64,000 bases of DNA from Escherichia hormaechei_A (GCA_042434945.1 CP170191.1:1240001-1304000); one strand, 5' to 3'; numbered from the stretch's first letter, positions 55,161-64,000 are shown. The notes: a model not told the origin generated them from the sequence alone. A program made the numbers and translations.

Positions 55161-57095
55161 TTAAGACGATTTACGTACGCGCAAATACCATTCGCACAGT
55201 AAACGCACCTGTTTACGGGTGTAGCCTTTTTCCATCATACGGTCGACAAAGTCGTCGTGTTTCTTCTGCTCGTCGGTTGACGTTTTGGCGTTAAACGAGA
55301 TAACCGGCAACAGCTCCTCGGTATTGGAGAACATTTTCTTCTCGATGACCGTGCGCAGTTTTTCATAGCTGGTCCAGTTCGGATTGCGTCCGCTGTTATT
55401 CGCTCTGGCGCGCAGTACGAAGTTAACAATCTCGTTGCGGAAATCTTTTGGATTACTGATCCCCGCCGGTTTCTCGATTTTCTCCAGCTCGGCGTTAAGA
55501 GACTCGCGGTCAAACAGCTGCCCGGTATCCGGATCGCGATACTCCTGATCCTGAATCCAGAAATCCGCGTAGGTAACATAACGGTCGAAAATGTTTTGCC
55601 CATATTCGGAATAGGATTCAAGGTAGGCCGTCTGGATCTCTTTGCCGATAAACTCGGCATATTTCGGGATCAGATAACCTTTCAGGAACTCCAGATAGCG
55701 TTCTGCCTGCTCTTGTGGGAACTGCTCGCGCTCAATCTGCTGTTCCAGGACGTAGAACAGATGGACCGGGTTTGCTGCCACTTCTACATGATCGAAGTTG
55801 AACACGCGGGAGAGGATCTTAAACGCAAAACGCGTCGACAGACCGTTCATCCCTTCATCGACACCGGCGTAGTCACGATATTCCTGATACGACTTGGCTT
55901 TGGGATCGGTGTCTTTCAGACTTTCGCCATCATAAACCCGCATCTTTGAATAAATGCTGGAGTTTTCTGGCTCTTTCAGGCGCGAAAGAATGGAAAAACG
56001 TGACAGTGTTTCGAGCGTGCCAGGGGCGCATGGGGCGTGAGTCAATTCACTGTGATTAAGCAATTTCTCGTAGATTTTGATCTCTTCGGAAATGCGCAAG
56101 CAATACGGCACCTTCACGATGTAAACACGATCGAGGAAGGCTTCGTTGTTTTTGTTATTACGGAAAGTGACCCATTCGGACTCGTTCGAGTGTGCGAGAA
56201 TAATCCCGTTGAACGGCAGGGCGGAGATACCTTCCGTCCCGTTGTAGTTACCTTCCTGAGTGGCGGTTAACAAGGGATGCAGCACTTTAATCGGTGCTTT
56301 AAACATCTCAACGAATTCCATGATCCCCTGATTGGCGCGGCACAGCGCACCGGAATAGCCGTAGGCGTCCGGGTCATTCTGCGCGTAGTGTTCGAGTTTA
56401 CGAATATCGACTTTCCCAACCAGCGCGGAGATGTCCTGGTTGTTCTCATCGCCGGGTTCCGTTTTGGCGATAGCAATTTGTTGCAGAATTGACGGCCAGA
56501 CCTTCACTACCCGGAACTTAGTGATATCGCCACCAAATTCATGCAGGCGTTTTGCCGCCCACGGCGACATGATGGTGCCGAGATAACGGCGAGGAATGCC
56601 ATACTCTTTTTCCAGAATCTGCGCATCTTCCTGCGGATTGAAAAGACAGAACGGATGATCGTTGACCGGGCTACGCTCACCGTTCGCGCTCAATACATAA
56701 ATCGGTACGAGCTGCATTAATGATTTCAGTCGCTCAGCAAGCGATGATTTACCCCCACCCACAGGCCCCAGCAGATACAGGATTTGTTTCTTCTCTTCCA
56801 GCCCCTGAGCCGCGTGTTTCAGATAAGAGACAATCTGTTCAATCGCGTCTTCCATGCCGTAAAACTCTTCAAACGCCGGATAACGTGCAATGACCCGGTT
56901 AGAAAAGAGTCGAGAAAGTCTGGGTTCCTGGGCTGTATCGACCATGACAGGCTCACCGATAGCCATCAATAGCCGCTCAGCCGCGTTGGCATAAGCACTG
57001 CGATCTTGCCGACAAGTGGTAAGAAACTCCTGCAGTGTGAACTCTTCGTCCTTGGCAGCTTCATATCGCTGGCGATAGTGATCGAATATATTCAT
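55161..57095 (-). CDS. yeaG: YeaG, PrkA-type serine protein kinase
   Basis: A 644-residue PrkA-family protein kinase with an AAA+ N-terminal domain (Walker A LLGPVGGGKSSLAERLKSLM near residue 110) and a C-terminal kinase-like region. It starts MNIFDHYRQRYEAAKDEEF, as in E. coli. The pairing with a VWA protein (YeaH) and, elsewhere, SpoVR (YcgB) suggests an ATPase-plus-VWA module. The 435-base gap upstream is shared with divergent mipA and holds no gene. Confidence 0.95.
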   Translation of the reverse strand: MNIFDHYRQRYEAAKDEEFTLQEFLTTCRQDRSAYANAAERLLMAIGEPVMVDTAQEPRLSRLFSNRVIARYPAFEEFYGMEDAIEQIVSYLKHAAQGLEEKKQILYLLGPVGGGKSSLAERLKSLMQLVPIYVLSANGERSPVNDHPFCLFNPQEDAQILEKEYGIPRRYLGTIMSPWAAKRLHEFGGDITKFRVVKVWPSILQQIAIAKTEPGDENNQDISALVGKVDIRKLEHYAQNDPDAYGYSGALCRANQGIMEFVEMFKAPIKVLHPLLTATQEGNYNGTEGISALPFNGIILAHSNESEWVTFRNNKNNEAFLDRVYIVKVPYCLRISEEIKIYEKLLNHSELTHAPCAPGTLETLSRFSILSRLKEPENSSIYSKMRVYDGESLKDTDPKAKSYQEYRDYAGVDEGMNGLSTRFAFKILSRVFNFDHVEVAANPVHLFYVLEQQIEREQFPQEQAERYLEFLKGYLIPKYAEFIGKEIQTAYLESYSEYGQNIFDRYVTYADFWIQDQEYRDPDTGQLFDRESLNAELEKIEKPAGISNPKDFRNEIVNFVLRARANNSGRNPNWTSYEKLRTVIEKKMFSNTEELLPVISFNAKTSTDEQKKHDDFVDRMMEKGYTRKQVRLLCEWYLRVRKSS

Positions 57096-57530
57096 GGTAT
57101 GCCGTCCTTTCGTTTTTTAGCACAGGTTAAGAGCCGTTCATATGAATAGTAGAGGCTCCCGGAAGAGGTAAACTGAACGACGTCTCTTGCTAAAACACAG
57201 CAACTCTCATGCCATTTTATCGACGATGAGAACAACGTGCCCGGTGATACACCTTCAAAATTAAGCGTAGATGGCAAATGGAAAACTTGCCTGCACGGCT
57301 TTCTTAATTTCAATGGCATATCAACAACTCATCCATAAATTTTGCATAATTAATGTAAAGACCAGGCTCGCCAGTAACGCTAAATTCATTTGGCTGTAAG
57401 CGCGGTGTCATCCGCGTCAGGAAAATTAAACAGTTACTTTAAAAAATGAAAACGTAAAAAGGTTGGGTTTCGATGTATTGACGGGTAAACTTTGTCGCCC
57501 GCTAAACATTTGTTTAAGGAATGATTAATT

Positions 57531-58277
57531 GTGACCAAACTCAAACTTCTGGCACTTGGAGTGCTTATCGCAACGTCTGCAGGCGTAGCGCACGCTGAAG
57601 GTAAATTTTCCCTGGGCGCAGGCGTAGGTGTCGTTGAACACCCATATAAAGATTACGATACCGATGTTTACCCAGTACCGGTAATCAACTATGAAGGCGA
57701 TAACTTCTGGTTCCGTGGCTTAGGTGGTGGTTACTACCTGTGGAACGATACGGCCGATAAGCTCTCTATCATGGCCTATTACGATCCAACGCACTTTAAA
57801 CCAGGCGACAGCGACAGCAATGCGCTTCGTCAGCTGGACAAACGCAGAAGCTCACTGATGGCGGGGCTTTCTTACGTCCATAATACCGAGTATGGCTTCC
57901 TGCGCACTGCGCTGGCGGGCGATACCCTGGACAACAGCAACGGCTTCATCTGGGATCTGGCGTGGCTTTATCGCTATACCAACGGCGCAGTGACGCTGAC
58001 GCCGGGTATCGGTGTGCAGTACAGCAGCGAGAATTACAACGACTACTACTATGGCGTGTCTAAAGCGGAGTCTCGCCGCAGTGGTCTGAAGAGCTACAGC
58101 GCGGATGATGGCTGGGATCCGTACCTGGAACTCACCGCCTCGTATAACTTCCTAGGTGACTGGAATGTGTACGGTACTGGCCGTTACATTCGTCTGAGCG
58201 ATGAAGTGAAAGACAGCCCGATGGTCGACAAGTCCTGGTCTGGCATCTTCTCCGTGGGTGTGACCTACAAGTTCTGA
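57531..58277 (+). CDS. mipA: MipA, MltA-interacting outer-membrane scaffold protein
   Basis: A 248-residue outer-membrane protein. The GTG start is followed by the signal peptide MTKLKLLALGVLIATSAGVAHA, then beta-strand repeats ending in aromatic VTYKF. In E. coli it links MltA and PBP1B in the peptidoglycan machinery. The first ~75 residues match K-12, while the surface loops differ strongly (STYDPTHFKPGDSDSNALR-like region). A terminator follows. Confidence 0.93.
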   Translation: MTKLKLLALGVLIATSAGVAHAEGKFSLGAGVGVVEHPYKDYDTDVYPVPVINYEGDNFWFRGLGGGYYLWNDTADKLSIMAYYDPTHFKPGDSDSNALRQLDKRRSSLMAGLSYVHNTEYGFLRTALAGDTLDNSNGFIWDLAWLYRYTNGAVTLTPGIGVQYSSENYNDYYYGVSKAESRRSGLKSYSADDGWDPYLELTASYNFLGDWNVYGTGRYIRLSDEVKDSPMVDKSWSGIFSVGVTYKF

Positions 58278-58296
58278 CCAGAACGTGATGCATTAA

Positions 58297-58326
58297 AACG
58301 GGGCGCTAGCGCCCCGTTTGTTTTTT
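58297..58326 (+). terminator. Rho-independent terminator of mipA
   Basis: AACGGGGCGC-TA-GCGCCCCGTT perfect 10-bp stem followed by TGTTTTTT. Confidence 0.9.
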
Positions 58327-58343
58327 ATGATGCCTGAACAATA

Positions 58344-59228
58344 TTAGCGCTTCACAATCTTGATCGTCTGGCCTAAGCGGGACGGTTTTTCTTCGCTGGT
58401 TTTCTGCGGCGCGGTCACGCACGCGGTTTCCACGCACACGAAGGTCTTGTAACCGTCATCCGGGATATCCGCCATGCTGACGGAAAGGGCAGGGCCCGGG
58501 TTCCAGCCCACCACGTTGCTGTGGTGGTGATGAACCACATCAATACCGCGGTTCAGCGCGCTGTCGTGGATGACGCTACAGGCTTCCGGGTGCAGATACA
58601 CGCGGTCGGTACGATCCGGGAAAGTCTGCACGCCGTCGTCCAGCTTGCCTTCTTTCGCGTTATCCACTTTGTCGATAAAGGTATCGCCAAGTCCGCTCAC
58701 CTTAACGGCCTGAATGTCGCCTACGTTGAAATAGGTGTGCAGGGCGGACGTTGTTTCGAATTCGCCGTGCGCTTCCAGTTCAATTTCGCAGGTTTTACCC
58801 AGCTTGAAGCGGGCATACAGGGTGAACTCGTGTGGCCACAGGGCACGCGTTTCATCATTCGGCTGGAGTTCAAAGGTCAACACCGCACCGTTTTCATCTT
58901 CGTTGTGGGCTTTCAGCGTCCACTGCTGGTTACGGGCGAAACCGTGTGAGGGTAAACCCTGCTGCGCTGACGGGCCAAACCATGGCCAGCAGATCGGTAC
59001 GCCGCCGCGGATCGCCGCCCCTTTTTTGAACGAGGTGGCCTCGCTCAGCCACAGGCCTTCTTCTTCACCTTCTGGTTTCCAGGAGAGCAGGTGGGCACCA
59101 TTGAGCGCTACGGAGGCTTTAACGCGTGGATGATCAACGACGATGATATCAGCACCGTCGATCTGACGACGGGAGAGGACAGGGGAGATTTGTTCGATGA
59201 CCGGAAGGGCAAAAATTTTCTTAATCAT
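58344..59228 (-). CDS. yeaD: D-hexose-6-phosphate mutarotase YeaD
   Basis: A 294-residue aldose-1-epimerase-like enzyme interconverting hexose-6-phosphate anomers. The start at 59228 gives MIKKIFALPVIEQISPVLSR, as in E. coli. Typical motifs are AIRGGVPICWPWFGPS, LHTYFNVGD with the catalytic His, and VVGWNPGPALSVSMADIPDDGYKTFVCVE. It lies downstream of gapA on the same strand, past a terminator. Diverged from K-12, including the C-terminus. Confidence 0.94.
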   Translation of the reverse strand: MIKKIFALPVIEQISPVLSRRQIDGADIIVVDHPRVKASVALNGAHLLSWKPEGEEEGLWLSEATSFKKGAAIRGGVPICWPWFGPSAQQGLPSHGFARNQQWTLKAHNEDENGAVLTFELQPNDETRALWPHEFTLYARFKLGKTCEIELEAHGEFETTSALHTYFNVGDIQAVKVSGLGDTFIDKVDNAKEGKLDDGVQTFPDRTDRVYLHPEACSVIHDSALNRGIDVVHHHHSNVVGWNPGPALSVSMADIPDDGYKTFVCVETACVTAPQKTSEEKPSRLGQTIKIVKR

Positions 59229-59257
59229 GACGCAGTCCTTTAACTTCATTTTATCAA

Positions 59258-59287
59258 TAAAAAAGAGCGACCGAAGTCGCTCTTTTT
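59258..59287. terminator. Terminator hairpin after gapA
   Basis: AGAGCGAC-CGAA-GTCGCTCT 8-bp stem with A-run on the left and T-run on the right, so active in both directions; it ends the leftward gapA transcript. Confidence 0.9.
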
Positions 59288-59308
59288 AGATCACAGTGTC
59301 ATCTCAAC

Positions 59309-60304
59309 TTATTTGGAGATGTGAGCGATCAGGTCCAGAACTTTGTTGGAGTAACCGGTTTCGTTGTCGTACCAGGATACCAGTTTCACGAAGTTGTCGT
59401 TCAGAGCGATACCAGCTTTAGCATCGAACACGGAAGTGCAAACTTCGCCGTTGAAATCGGTAGATACTACGTCATCTTCGGTGTAGCCCAGAACGCCTTT
59501 CATTTCGCCTTCAGCAGCAGCTTTAACGGCAGCTTTGATCTGCTCGTAAGTTGCAGCTTTTTCCAGACGAACGGTCAGGTCAACTACAGATACGTTCGGG
59601 GTCGGAACGCGGAACGCCATACCAGTCAGTTTGCCATTCAGTTCTGGCAGTACTTTACCTACAGCTTTAGCAGCACCGGTAGAGGACGGGATGATGTTCT
59701 GGGAAGCGCCGCGGCCGCCGCGCCAGTCTTTGTGAGACGGGCCATCAACGGTTTTCTGAGTAGCGGTAGTAGCGTGAACGGTGGTCATCAGACCTTCGAT
59801 GATGCCGAAGTTATCGTTGATAACTTTAGCCAGCGGAGCCAGGCAGTTGGTGGTGCAGGAAGCGTTGGAAACGATGTCCTGGCCAGCATATTTGTCGAAG
59901 TTAGCGCCTTTAACGAACATCGGAGTGTTGTCTTTAGACGGACCAGTCATAACCACTTTCTTCGCACCAGCGGTGATGTGTTTACGAGCAGTTTCGTCAG
60001 TCAGGAACAGACCAGTTGCTTCAGCGACAACGTCAACACCAACTTCGTCCCATTTCAGGTTAGCCGGATCACGTTCAGCGGTAACACGGATTTTTTTACC
60101 GTTAACGATCAGATGACCGTCTTTCACTTCAACGGTACCGTCGAAACGGCCGTGAGTGGAGTCATATTTCAGCATGTATGCCATGTAATCAGCGTCTAAC
60201 AGGTCGTTGATTGCAACGATCTCGATGTCAGAACGTTTCTGAGCAGCACGGAAAACAATGCGACCGATACGGCCAAAACCGTTGATACCTACTTTGATAG
60301 TCAT
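59309..60304 (-). CDS. gapA: Glyceraldehyde-3-phosphate dehydrogenase A
   Basis: A 331-residue NAD-dependent glycolytic enzyme. The start at 60304 gives MTIKVGINGFGRIGRIVFRAA. The catalytic Cys is in SNASCTTNCLAPLAKV (~150) and the His in TTVHATTATQ (~177). WYDNETGYS is the conserved C-terminal motif. Codon use is strongly biased, as expected for high expression. Its upstream region (60305-60645) is shared with divergent msrB and holds no other gene. Confidence 0.97.
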   Translation of the reverse strand: MTIKVGINGFGRIGRIVFRAAQKRSDIEIVAINDLLDADYMAYMLKYDSTHGRFDGTVEVKDGHLIVNGKKIRVTAERDPANLKWDEVGVDVVAEATGLFLTDETARKHITAGAKKVVMTGPSKDNTPMFVKGANFDKYAGQDIVSNASCTTNCLAPLAKVINDNFGIIEGLMTTVHATTATQKTVDGPSHKDWRGGRGASQNIIPSSTGAAKAVGKVLPELNGKLTGMAFRVPTPNVSVVDLTVRLEKAATYEQIKAAVKAAAEGEMKGVLGYTEDDVVSTDFNGEVCTSVFDAKAGIALNDNFVKLVSWYDNETGYSNKVLDLIAHISK

Positions 60305-60645
60305 ATATTCCACCAGCTATTTGTTAGTGAATAAAAGGTTGCCTGTAAAATTACAAAAACCTTACGCAGCGTCAAGCGGAATCGTGTCAATCATTGCGAC
60401 AAATCAATCCTGTGCCTAAGCATTACGCGACTGACTCGCCTCACTCTTCCTTTGGGCTTGAAACCACATGGGGTCGGCGCCCCGAATTTTAAAGGGCAAT
60501 TACGATAAAAATGTGATTTTCATCACGATTTAGGTGCAGCCATTTCGTCGAGATCAAGTTTAGGACAAAATTTTGCCAGTTGGTGTTAATGTTTTGTTAG
60601 AATCAGTCACGTAATGTGAGCACGATTAAAGTGAGATGTGAGCAA

Positions 60646-61089
60646 ATGGCTAATAAACCTTCGGCAGAAGAACTGAAAAAAAATTTGTCCGAGATGCAGT
60701 TTTACGTGACGCAGAATCATGGGACAGAACCGCCATTTACGGGTCGTTTACTGCATAACAAGCGTGACGGCGTATATCACTGTTTGATCTGCGATGCCCC
60801 GCTGTTTCATTCCGAAACCAAGTATGATTCCGGCTGTGGCTGGCCCAGTTTCTACGAACCGGTGAGTGAAGATTCCATTCGTTATATCAAAGACTTGTCA
60901 CATGGAATGCAGCGCATAGAAATTCGTTGCGGTAACTGTGATGCCCATCTGGGGCATGTCTTCCCTGACGGGCCGCAGCCAACGGGCGAACGTTATTGTG
61001 TTAACTCTGCCTCTTTACGCTTTACCGATGGCGAAAACGGCGAAGAAAATCAACGGTTGAAAAAACGATTCAGCAACTTAGTCCTTTGA
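60646..61089 (+). CDS. msrB: Peptide methionine (R)-S-oxide reductase MsrB, C-terminus altered by an extra A
   Basis: Reduces methionine-R-sulfoxide in proteins. The start at 60646 gives MANKPSAEELKKNLSEMQ. Zinc cysteines are in CLICDAP and CGNCDAHLGHVF; the catalytic Cys is in GERYCVNSASLRF. E. coli MsrB is 137 residues, ending GENGEEING. Here one additional A in GAAGAAAATCAACGG (61044-61050) changes the frame, giving ENQRLKKRFSNLVL and 147 residues. Removing one A restores the normal TGA at 61059-61061. The catalytic core is intact either way. Confidence 0.93.
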   Translation: MANKPSAEELKKNLSEMQFYVTQNHGTEPPFTGRLLHNKRDGVYHCLICDAPLFHSETKYDSGCGWPSFYEPVSEDSIRYIKDLSHGMQRIEIRCGNCDAHLGHVFPDGPQPTGERYCVNSASLRFTDGENGEENQRLKKRFSNLVL

Positions 61090-61101
61090 AAGGGAGAGAT
61101 C

Positions 61102-61374
61102 ATGAATATTGATGACATGATTGCAGGTATGACCCCGGAGGTTTATCAGCGTCTGGTAACGGCCGTTGAGCTGGGAAAATGGCCGGACGGTGTGGCGCTC
61201 ACACCTGAGCAAAAAGAGAACAGTTTGCAACTGGTGATGCTGTGGCAGGCGCGTCACAATACCGACGCCCAGCACATGACCATCGACACAAACGGTCAGA
61301 TGGTGATGAAAAGCAAGCGCGAGCTGAAAGAAGAGTTCGGCATCGCGCCGAAGCCGATTGCGACCTTCAAATAA
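61102..61374 (+). CDS. yeaC: YeaC, DUF1315 protein
   Basis: A 90-residue protein, starting MNIDDMIAGMTPEVYQRLVTAVELGKW; close to E. coli YeaC in length and sequence. It follows msrB by 12 bases and is likely co-transcribed. Function unknown. Confidence 0.92.
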   Translation: MNIDDMIAGMTPEVYQRLVTAVELGKWPDGVALTPEQKENSLQLVMLWQARHNTDAQHMTIDTNGQMVMKSKRELKEEFGIAPKPIATFK

Positions 61375-61383
61375 AGATCCCAT

Positions 61384-61413
61384 GTAGGCCGGGTAAGCGC
61401 TAGCGCCACCCGG
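61384..61413. repeat. REP element
   Basis: A single unit, GTAGGCCGGGTAAGCGC followed by TAGCGCCACCCGGC, of the type found elsewhere in this window. It lies between converging yeaC and the chitinase gene. Confidence 0.8.
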
Positions 61414-61424
61414 CACACTGCACT

Positions 61425-62678
61425 TTAGTGCGGGATCCCAAGCGACTCCGCCAGCTGTTTCGCGAGCTGGTTTTCGTCGTCAGCCCCATACTCCCAGAAC
61501 ATGGCGCCAGCCAGACCTTTCTCCTTAATGTAATCCGCTTTGATCGCCACGGATCGCGGGTTCTCATAGGAAATCGCAAACAGCGCCTTCCCGTCGGCGG
61601 ATTTCACCGACAGCCACGGCACCTTCGCCTGTTCGTCCCAGTGCTCGGTAAAGCGTTTCTGCGGATCGTTCAGCAGCTTGCGGACGATATCGTTGTATTT
61701 CACATAGGTATCTTTGGTCAGATCATAGCCAAGCGATTTGAACAGGCCCAGTTCCTGCGGCCCGAAGTAGGGCTGCGTCACCGGATTGTTCTGCGCGTCC
61801 GATTTGCTCCAGTCGATACCCGGTTCAACGGCGCGCTTCGGCACGCGCCCATAGAAACCAATTCCGAGGTTCATCTGCTGCGGCTTCAGCCCGGCGGCCA
61901 GATAGTTATTCACCACAAAATCGACGCTGTACTTGTCTGCGGCAGCCACCGTTGGCCAGGCGCTGGAGTCATACAGATTCGCGTTAAAATACTGAGTACC
62001 GTACGCCATGTCGTAGGTCATCAGGTTGATGTAATCGAGCAGGGGGGCAATGGCTTTCACATCCACCCAGCTTTTCGGACTTTCCGCATTCGCGCCCACC
62101 GCAATCGTGACCAGCTTTTTCTTACCAAACGCGTCACGCATCTCTTTTAACAGCGCGGTGAAATTATCCCGGTCGGCAGGGGTGCTCTCGACCAGTCCCC
62201 ACGCGCCGTTGACCGGATATTCCCAGTCCAGGTCGATCCCATCCAGGCCGTATTTACTGACGATCTCCTGCGCGGAGCGAATAAATACCGCGCGACTCTC
62301 TTTGGTTGCCGCTGCGCCAGAAAAACCACGCGCCCCCCAGCCGCCAACGGAAAGCAGGACTTTCAGGTTCGGGTTTTGTTTACGAAGCTGAGGAAGTAAC
62401 GCCAGATCGGATGCCACCTTAGGTGATAACCAGATTTGATGCAGTTTTGCCGGATCTTTCAGCGCGGCGTTGGTTTCGTCTTTTTCATCGTTGTAGACCA
62501 GACCAAACGAGTAGTTCAGGTGGGTAATCTGGCGGACGTCCAGCTTATTGATATCGCCACCCGGTCCGGCGGTGACGTCACCCCCGCCATTAAAGTAGCC
62601 CACGGACATCAGGGTACTGGCAGAAGCAACGGAAGCGCACAGCAGGGGCAATGCTGCCAGCAAAGGCATACGTTTCAT
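61425..62678 (-). CDS. GH18 chitinase, secreted
   Basis: A 417-residue family 18 glycosidase with signal peptide MKRMPLLAALPLLCASVASA. The catalytic motif YGLDGIDLDWEYPV (DxxDxDxE, Glu as acid/base) is near residue 150. LLSVGGWGARGFS and YINLMTYDMAYGTQ are the conserved substrate strands, and the C-terminal barrel ends in GAMFWEYGADDENQL. No chitin-binding domain is seen. There is no orthologue at this place in K-12. It probably acts on chitin oligomers or related glycans outside the cytoplasm. Confidence 0.9.
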   Translation of the reverse strand: MKRMPLLAALPLLCASVASASTLMSVGYFNGGGDVTAGPGGDINKLDVRQITHLNYSFGLVYNDEKDETNAALKDPAKLHQIWLSPKVASDLALLPQLRKQNPNLKVLLSVGGWGARGFSGAAATKESRAVFIRSAQEIVSKYGLDGIDLDWEYPVNGAWGLVESTPADRDNFTALLKEMRDAFGKKKLVTIAVGANAESPKSWVDVKAIAPLLDYINLMTYDMAYGTQYFNANLYDSSAWPTVAAADKYSVDFVVNNYLAAGLKPQQMNLGIGFYGRVPKRAVEPGIDWSKSDAQNNPVTQPYFGPQELGLFKSLGYDLTKDTYVKYNDIVRKLLNDPQKRFTEHWDEQAKVPWLSVKSADGKALFAISYENPRSVAIKADYIKEKGLAGAMFWEYGADDENQLAKQLAESLGIPH

Positions 62679-62813
62679 ACAAGTTCCTCTTTGACATAAT
62701 AAAATTAATCACGCCACGGAAAAGGCGTGGCGAAAAAACAGCCTGACGAGAATAGCATTGCCGCTGCGCTGAGGATGCGAGGGAGTTCACTTTATGGGGA
62801 TTGGGGAAGAAAT

Positions 62814-62888
62814 GCCGGGTGGCGGCTTCGCCTTACCCGGTCTACTTTCTGTGGCTTTGTAGGCCGGGTAAGCGCAGCGCCACCCGGC
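62814..62888. repeat. REP pair (BIME)
   Basis: Inverted units starting GCCGGGTGGCGGCTTCGCC and ending GCGCAGCGCCACCCGGC, loop of about 14 bases, located between pncA and the chitinase promoter region. Confidence 0.88.
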
Positions 62889-62897
62889 TAAAAAGGC

Positions 62898-63539
62898 TTA
62901 CGCCTGCGTCTCCAGCCAGTCTTCCAGCGTATACAGCGTCGCCCCTTCAGAGGCCATATCCATAAACGCCTGGGCGCTGTCCTGCGGCTGAATGTTCACC
63001 CCGCGGCAGCCGTCGGTGATGACGCTGACGGTATAGCCGAGCTGGAGCGCGTCCAGCACGGTAAACTTCACGCAGTAATCCGTTGCCAGTCCCAGCACAA
63101 TCAGCTCCGTGATTTCGTGGTGACGTAACCACGCGTCCAGCGCCGTTTTCTGGCGATGCCCGTTATCAAAAAACGCGCTATAGCTGTCGATAGCCGGGTT
63201 TTCACCTTTATGGAACACCGCGTCGATGACTTTATGGTTCAGGAGCGGATGCAGTTCCGCGCCTTCCGTCTGCTGTACGCAGTGATCCGGCCAGAAGGTT
63301 TGCGGCAATCCGTCAAGTTCACCCTGAGTGAAAGGCTCAACGCGGTGCTGGCTGGCAAAGCTGCCGTGGTTAGCCGGGTGCCAGTCCTGGCTTGCGACAA
63401 CCGCTTCACCGCGAGCTTTGCACCACTCAATCAGCGTGTTTGCCACGTCAACGGTGCTGTCACCTTCGGCGACGGCCAGCGCACCGCCCGCGCAGAAATC
63501 ATTTTGCAAATCGACCAGGAGCAGGGCGCGTTGCTTCAT
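62898..63539 (-). CDS. pncA: Nicotinamidase/pyrazinamidase PncA
   Basis: A 213-residue isochorismatase-fold amidase converting nicotinamide to nicotinate for NAD salvage. The catalytic triad is Asp in ALLLVDLQNDFC (10), Lys in AVFHKGENP and Cys in LATDYCVKFTVLDA (~156). The metal site is DWHPANHGSF (DxHxxxH). It starts 9 bases after ansA, as in E. coli, in one operon. Slightly diverged from K-12. Confidence 0.95.
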   Translation of the reverse strand: MKQRALLLVDLQNDFCAGGALAVAEGDSTVDVANTLIEWCKARGEAVVASQDWHPANHGSFASQHRVEPFTQGELDGLPQTFWPDHCVQQTEGAELHPLLNHKVIDAVFHKGENPAIDSYSAFFDNGHRQKTALDAWLRHHEITELIVLGLATDYCVKFTVLDALQLGYTVSVITDGCRGVNIQPQDSAQAFMDMASEGATLYTLEDWLETQA

Positions 63540-63548
63540 GAGACCTCC

Positions 63549-64000
63549 TTATTCGTCAGGGGTCAGTTCGCCGCGCAGGTTTTGCATCATGGCGCGGCGA
63601 ATGGAATCAATATCCAGATCCTGACTCAGTAAATAGTGAAGTTTAGTCAGCGTTGCCTCAACGGTCATATCGAAACCACTGATCACCCCAGCGTGCGCCA
63701 GGGCATTACCGGTGGCGTAGCCGCCCATATTGACTTTGCCGGACATACACTGGGTGAGGTTGACCACCACAATCCCGCGATCGCTCGCCTCCTGAAGCTC
63801 TTTCAGGAATTCACCGTTCTGCGGGGCGTTACCCACACCATAGGAGCGCAGGATCAGCGCCTTCACCGGCTGGCGCAGGAAGTTGCGCACCACGTCGGCG
63901 GAAATACCCGGATAAATCGTCACTACGCCAATCGGCTGCGGGGTGATGGGGTGAACGATCAGCTCGCCTGCGGTATTCGGCGCGGGCGGCGTGCCCAGAC
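63549..64000 (-). CDS. ansA: L-asparaginase I, C-terminal part (truncated by window edge)
   Basis: The C-terminal ~150 residues of cytoplasmic type I asparaginase. The frame enters at the right edge as GTPPAPNTAGELIVHPITPQ and continues through IGVVTIYPGISADVVRNFL, ALILRSYGVGNAPQN, GIVVVNLTQCMSGKVNMGGYATG to NLRGELTPDE. The N-terminal catalytic threonines lie outside the window. It is upstream of pncA on the same strand. Confidence 0.93.
   Translation of the reverse strand, partial: LGTPPAPNTAGELIVHPITPQPIGVVTIYPGISADVVRNFLRQPVKALILRSYGVGNAPQNGEFLKELQEASDRGIVVVNLTQCMSGKVNMGGYATGNALAHAGVISGFDMTVEATLTKLHYLLSQDLDIDSIRRAMMQNLRGELTPDE

Noticed and set aside
57096..57530. Sigma-54 promoter for yeaGH
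   Set aside because: GGGCACGTTGTTCTC in this gap has a TGGCACG-like left part but lacks the TTGC element at the right spacing, so it is not reported as a site.

Overview
This 64-kb window is a chromosomal segment of a member of the Enterobacteriaceae. Gene content and order match E. coli K-12 for holB-ycfH-ptsG-fhuE-hinT-ycfL-lpoB-thiK-nagZ-ycfP-ndh-ycfJ-comR-bhsA-ldtC-mfd-ycfT-lolCDE-nagK-cobB-potDCBA-pepT-roxA-phoQP-purB-hflD-mnmA-nudJ-rluE-icd. This block then joins directly, through ymjA and an EAL phosphodiesterase, to the region that lies near 40 min in K-12: yeaQ-yoaJK-dgcP-yoaF-yeaO-nimTR-yeaL-yoaI-yeaK-yeaHG-mipA-yeaD-gapA-msrB-yeaC, followed by a GH18 chitinase, pncA and ansA. Many proteins (FhuE, HinT, ThiK, YcfT, NagK, CobB, PhoPQ and all of the yea region) are clearly diverged from E. 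coli in an Enterobacter/Leclercia-like way. The REP elements of those stretches are also of a non-E. coli type. No prophage, IS element, CRISPR array, tRNA or rRNA was seen.

The most unusual property is mosaicism. Compared with K-12 sequences I remember (no alignment was run), YcfH, PtsG, Ndh, YcfJ, most of Mfd, LolCDE, PotABCD, PepT, the first four fifths of RoxA, and PurB to Icd are identical or nearly so. The genes between them are ordinary diverged orthologues. Some switches fall inside genes (mfd near 17.49 kb, roxA near 30.77 kb, holB near 0.46 kb). This fits either repeated homologous replacement by E. coli DNA or an assembly chimera of two organisms.

A second oddity is a cluster of single-base insertions and deletions, many in homopolymers, between about 7.15 and 14.1 kb. 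They fuse lpoB to thiK and break nagZ, ycfP, comR, bhsA and ldtC, while ndh and ycfJ remain intact. This looks more like poor consensus sequence than biological decay. A lone extra A extends msrB.

Functional layout: 0-14 kb holds DNA replication (holB), glucose PTS import (ptsG with its CRP/Mlc and SgrS control sites), a ferric-siderophore receptor, cell-wall synthesis and recycling (lpoB, nagZ, ldtC) and respiration (ndh). 14-31 kb holds transcription-coupled repair, lipoprotein release (lolCDE), N-acetylglucosamine kinase, sirtuin deacylase, the spermidine/putrescine importer, peptidase T, a REP-associated transposase between REP palindromes, and the ribosomal oxygenase RoxA. 31-41 kb holds PhoPQ, separated from purB by about 0.95 kb with two unrecognised ORFs, then purine synthesis, tRNA/rRNA modification and isocitrate dehydrogenase. 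41-64 kb holds c-di-GMP enzymes, small stress and membrane proteins, two candidate small RNAs, nitroimidazole efflux, an alpha-xyloside utilisation pair, the YeaGH stress kinase module, GapA, MsrB, a chitinase and NAD/asparagine salvage.
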